64,000 nt of DNA from NCBI RefSeq assembly GCF_004137345.1, contig NZ_SDWV01000024.1, positions 20,489 to 84,488 on the forward strand, in the 5' to 3' direction. Below, one piece after another: positions 61,663-64,000 of this stretch (positions are counted from its first letter, which is position 1; each line of letters starts with the position of its first letter). Position numbers and translations under genes: made by a program. This DNA is from Nocardioides zhouii. Its GTDB lineage: Bacteria > Actinomycetota > Actinomycetes > Propionibacteriales > Nocardioidaceae. The notes under the pieces are model-generated. The model saw only the letters and a program-made list of their open reading frames with translations, was not told where the DNA came from and searched no databases.

Positions 61663-62907
61663 TCACTCCGGGGCCGGCACCGGCTCCGTACGCTGGGTGA
61701 CCCGCAGGGCAGCGGCCGGCAGGACGCGCGGCAGCGTCCGGAGGTACGCCGCGGTGGCGAGCGCCACCACGGTCAGCACCCACCACAGCGTGGACTGCCC
61801 GTGGGCGAGCAGCCACGTGAACGCGATCGGCGTCACCGCGCCGCCGATCCCCCAGCTGAGCTGGAACAGCCCGAGGTAGCGGCCGCGGAGGTGGTCGGGC
61901 GCTGCCTCGGCGGCCGTCGCGCTGAAGACGGGGCCGCCGACCAGCTCGCCGCCCGTGTAGACGGCGGCACCGACGAGCATCACCACGACGGCGAGCCACA
62001 CGGGCAGCCAGCCGGCGAGGACGAACAGGAGGTAGCCGGCGGCGAAGACCAGCTGGGCGAGCGCCATCATCCGGCCGCGGACACGCCCGGTCATGCGGCG
62101 TACGACGAGTCCCTGGCCGAGCCCGACGAGCGCGGTGTTCAGCGTGAAGATCGCGCCGACGACCCAGCCGGGCAGGTCGATCGTCTCGGCGACGTAGACC
62201 GGCAGGGCGAAGTTGAGCACCATCATCCCGACCACGAAGCCGAACTGTCCGACCACGAGCCGGAGGTAGGCCCGGTCGCGCAGGACGACACCCCAGCCCT
62301 CGACCGGCGCGTCGTGGGCTTGGGCCACACGGTGGTCGGGCACGTCGAGGAGCAGCACGAAGGCGAGCACGAACGTCACGGCGTTGACCACCACGACCGA
62401 TTGGTACGCCGCGTCGGTCCCGATCTGCAGCGCGACGCCGGCCAGCACGCCACCCACCGAGAAGCCCAGGTTGCGCACCGCCTGCAGGAAACCGAACCAG
62501 AGCTCGCGCTCCCCCGGCGCCGAGATCGCGGTCACGACGTTGCCGAAGGACCCCCAGAACGACTGGCGGCCCAGGTTGAGCAGCGCGGTCCACAGCGCCA
62601 CGGCGAGGAGCGAGTCGGCCCAGAGGTAGGCGATCATCCCGGCCGCCTGCACGAGGTTGCCCGCGAGCATCATCTTGCGCGGGCCGAAGCGGTCGACGAG
62701 CGTGCCGATGACGAACGCCGCGGGCATGCTCAGCAGCGCCGACAGCGACAACGCCGAGCCGACCTGCACGAGGGACAGGTCGGTCATCGCGATGAAGTAG
62801 AGCAACGTGATCGGCATGAAGAGCCCACTGCCGACGGTGTCGGCGACGATCGCCGCGACGAACCTGCGGTGCTCCCCGACGCTGGGGAATCCGAGACGGG
62901 TGAGCAC
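61663..62907 (-). CDS. MFS transporter
   Basis: A 414-aa protein with about 12 predicted helices. The loop 2-3 motif LVDRFGPRKMMLAGNLVQA (about 69-87) matches the MFS GxxxDRxGxRR pattern. A second half starts near 200. No substrate-specific motif was recognised; drug or metabolite export is possible. GTG 62907. It is convergent with pfp (9-nt gap). Confidence 0.88.
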   Translation of the reverse strand: MLTRLGFPSVGEHRRFVAAIVADTVGSGLFMPITLLYFIAMTDLSLVQVGSALSLSALLSMPAAFVIGTLVDRFGPRKMMLAGNLVQAAGMIAYLWADSLLAVALWTALLNLGRQSFWGSFGNVVTAISAPGERELWFGFLQAVRNLGFSVGGVLAGVALQIGTDAAYQSVVVVNAVTFVLAFVLLLDVPDHRVAQAHDAPVEGWGVVLRDRAYLRLVVGQFGFVVGMMVLNFALPVYVAETIDLPGWVVGAIFTLNTALVGLGQGLVVRRMTGRVRGRMMALAQLVFAAGYLLFVLAGWLPVWLAVVVMLVGAAVYTGGELVGGPVFSATAAEAAPDHLRGRYLGLFQLSWGIGGAVTPIAFTWLLAHGQSTLWWVLTVVALATAAYLRTLPRVLPAAALRVTQRTEPVPAPE

Positions 62908-63083
62908 GCAGCCACCCTAGGACGCGGGTACGACGCCTCGCCTCCCAGTTCCTGCGGTCTCGCACACAAGGATCGCGGTCTCGATACAGCCCGTCACGAC
63001 CTCGCGAGCTCGGTCGTGGGGCCACTCGACCTGGCCTTCCACCTAGCAACCGCTCGTTCCTCGCTGCCGCTATGTTTCGGCTC

Positions 63084-63929
63084 ATGACGTTCTCGATCGT
63101 GGCCCGGTCCGACGACGGCGAGTCGTGGGGCGTCGCCGTCGCCTCCAAGTTCCTAGCGGTCGGCTCCGCCGTCCCGGCCGCGGCGGCCGGCGTCGGCGCG
63201 ATCGCCAGCCAGGCCGACGCCAACCTGGCCTACAAGTACCTCGGCCTCGCCCACCTCGACGACGGCGCGACGGCCCAGGTCGCGCTCGACCGGCTGGTCG
63301 AGGAGGACGACGGGCGCGAGCACCGCCAGGCCGGGATCGTCGACTCCGACGGCAACGCGGCGACGTGGACCGGCGCCGAGTGCTTCGCCTGGGCCGGTGG
63401 CGTCACCGGGCGCAGCGGCGAGAGCGGCGGGTACGCCATCCAGGGCAACATCCTCACCGGCCCGGAGGTCGTCGAGGCGATGGAGAAGGCCTGGCTCGAC
63501 GGCGTCGACCAGCCGGTCGAACGGCGCCTGCTCGCGGCCCTCGCGGCCGGCGACGCCGCTGGTGGCGACAGCCGGGGCCGGCAGTCGGCGGCCCTGCTCG
63601 TCGTACGCGACGGGGCGGGCTACGGCGGGCACGACGACGTGGCCGTGGACCTCCGCGTCGACGACCACGCCGACCCGGTCACCGAGCTGGCCCGCCTGGT
63701 CGACCTCAACGAGCTCTACCTCACCGTCTCGACTCCCGAGGAGCAGGTGCCCGTCGACGACGCGCTCCTGATCGAGCTCGAGACGCTGGCGAAGGCCGAC
63801 GGCAAGGACAGCTTCCACATGTGGGTGGGCTCGGAGAACTACGAGATGCGTGTGGGTCCGGGGGCGAGGCCGGAGTGGATCGACCGGCGGATCCTGGCGA
63901 TCATCCGGGGCGAGGGGGCGGGGGCATGA
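63084..63929 (+). CDS. DUF1028 family protein
   Basis: A 281-aa protein of the Ntn-hydrolase-like DUF1028 family. MTFSIVARSDDGESWGVAVA (about 1-20), SKFLAVGSAVPAA, GNAATWTGAECFAWAGGV and YAIQGNILTGPEVVEAM are typical. SAALLVVRDGAGYGGHDD and DLRVDDHADPV complete the core; a C-terminal extension from about 215 carries a peptidoglycan-binding-like segment in some relatives. The catalytic role is unconfirmed. ATG 63084 is preferred over ATG 63072 because the conserved MTFSIV begins there. Confidence 0.85.
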   Translation: MTFSIVARSDDGESWGVAVASKFLAVGSAVPAAAAGVGAIASQADANLAYKYLGLAHLDDGATAQVALDRLVEEDDGREHRQAGIVDSDGNAATWTGAECFAWAGGVTGRSGESGGYAIQGNILTGPEVVEAMEKAWLDGVDQPVERRLLAALAAGDAAGGDSRGRQSAALLVVRDGAGYGGHDDVAVDLRVDDHADPVTELARLVDLNELYLTVSTPEEQVPVDDALLIELETLAKADGKDSFHMWVGSENYEMRVGPGARPEWIDRRILAIIRGEGAGA

Positions 63930-63955
63930 GTTGCCCTGTGTCTACCCCTGACCGT

Positions 63956-64000
63956 TCAGGCCGCTTTCTCGGTGGTGTTGTTGAGGACGTTTTGGAGCGC
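63956..64000 (-). CDS. possible 3' end of a gene cut by the right edge
   Basis: Reading leftward from the edge, an open frame encodes ALQNVLNNTTEKAA and stops at TGA 63956-63958. The codons (AAC, ACC, AAA) are richer in A than the neighbouring genes, which suggests imported DNA such as the tail of a transposase. Fourteen codons are too few to name it. Confidence 0.3.
   Translation of the reverse strand, partial: ALQNVLNNTTEKAA

Overview
The window is high-GC, gene-dense DNA with many GTG starts and 1-8 nt gene overlaps. It comes from a Gram-positive actinobacterium, most likely Nocardioidaceae (Nocardioides-like). The evidence is content: an actinobacterial division and cell-wall (dcw) cluster without ftsA and with sepF, yggT and wag31 beside ftsZ; class II DAHP synthase; DUF2332, DUF3040 and Rv2175c-type proteins; and a TCGAAC-N4-GTTCGA SOS box. 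The genus is inference. I saw no rRNA, tRNA, CRISPR array, prophage or complete insertion sequence.

Layout. 1-4,496 (minus): a truncated DUF3352 gene, a small membrane protein and replicative dnaE1. 4,635-8,400 (minus): lspA, rluD, a GNAT/chorismate-mutase-like fusion, DUF6886 and DUF2332 genes, closed by a terminator-like hairpin. 8,373-28,705 (minus): a DksA-like protein with a lysine-rich tail, then wag31, yggT, sepF, yggS, pgeF, ftsZ, ftsQ, murC, murG, ftsW, murD, mraY, murF, murE, a class B PBP, ftsL, rsmH, a 52-aa membrane protein and mraZ (listed 3' to 5'). The mraZ promoter carries four 10-bp-phased MraZ boxes. 29,009-33,642 (plus): MoxR, DUF58 and TgpA-like transglutaminase. 33,641-33,883: an eight-unit 31-bp repeat array, four direct and four inverted. 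33,893-41,123 (minus): a DUF3040 gene with a double palindrome at its promoter, then a putative SOS operon of DUF6504, HEPN, dnaE2, methyltransferase and dinB behind a perfect SOS box.

41,165-47,237: a membrane protein, YbaK deacylase, DUF4126, CrtI-like oxidoreductase, SIMPL protein, a DinB-family gene broken by an amber codon, metF and a polyprenyl diphosphate synthase. 47,271-48,668 (minus): Rv2175c-like regulator, secreted guanyl-specific RNase and barstar. 48,743-54,811 (plus): a GH16-like secreted protein, a LysM/lytic transglycosylase, a PASTA kinase, an EamA transporter and a zinc-ribbon/membrane/discoidin-like protein. 54,789-60,259 (minus): threonine aldolase, two related palindromes, class II DAHP synthase, a metallophosphoesterase lipoprotein and an APC permease. 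60,457-64,000: PPi-dependent phosphofructokinase, MFS transporter, DUF1028 and a gene fragment at the right edge.

Two themes connect the genes. The dcw cluster makes lipid II and the divisome, and the PASTA kinase, LysM transglycosylase and Wag31 belong to the same envelope-growth process. The dnaE2 block is a damage-inducible mutagenesis operon in which the HEPN, DUF6504 and methyltransferase genes have no assigned role; it is the best candidate here for under-described biology.
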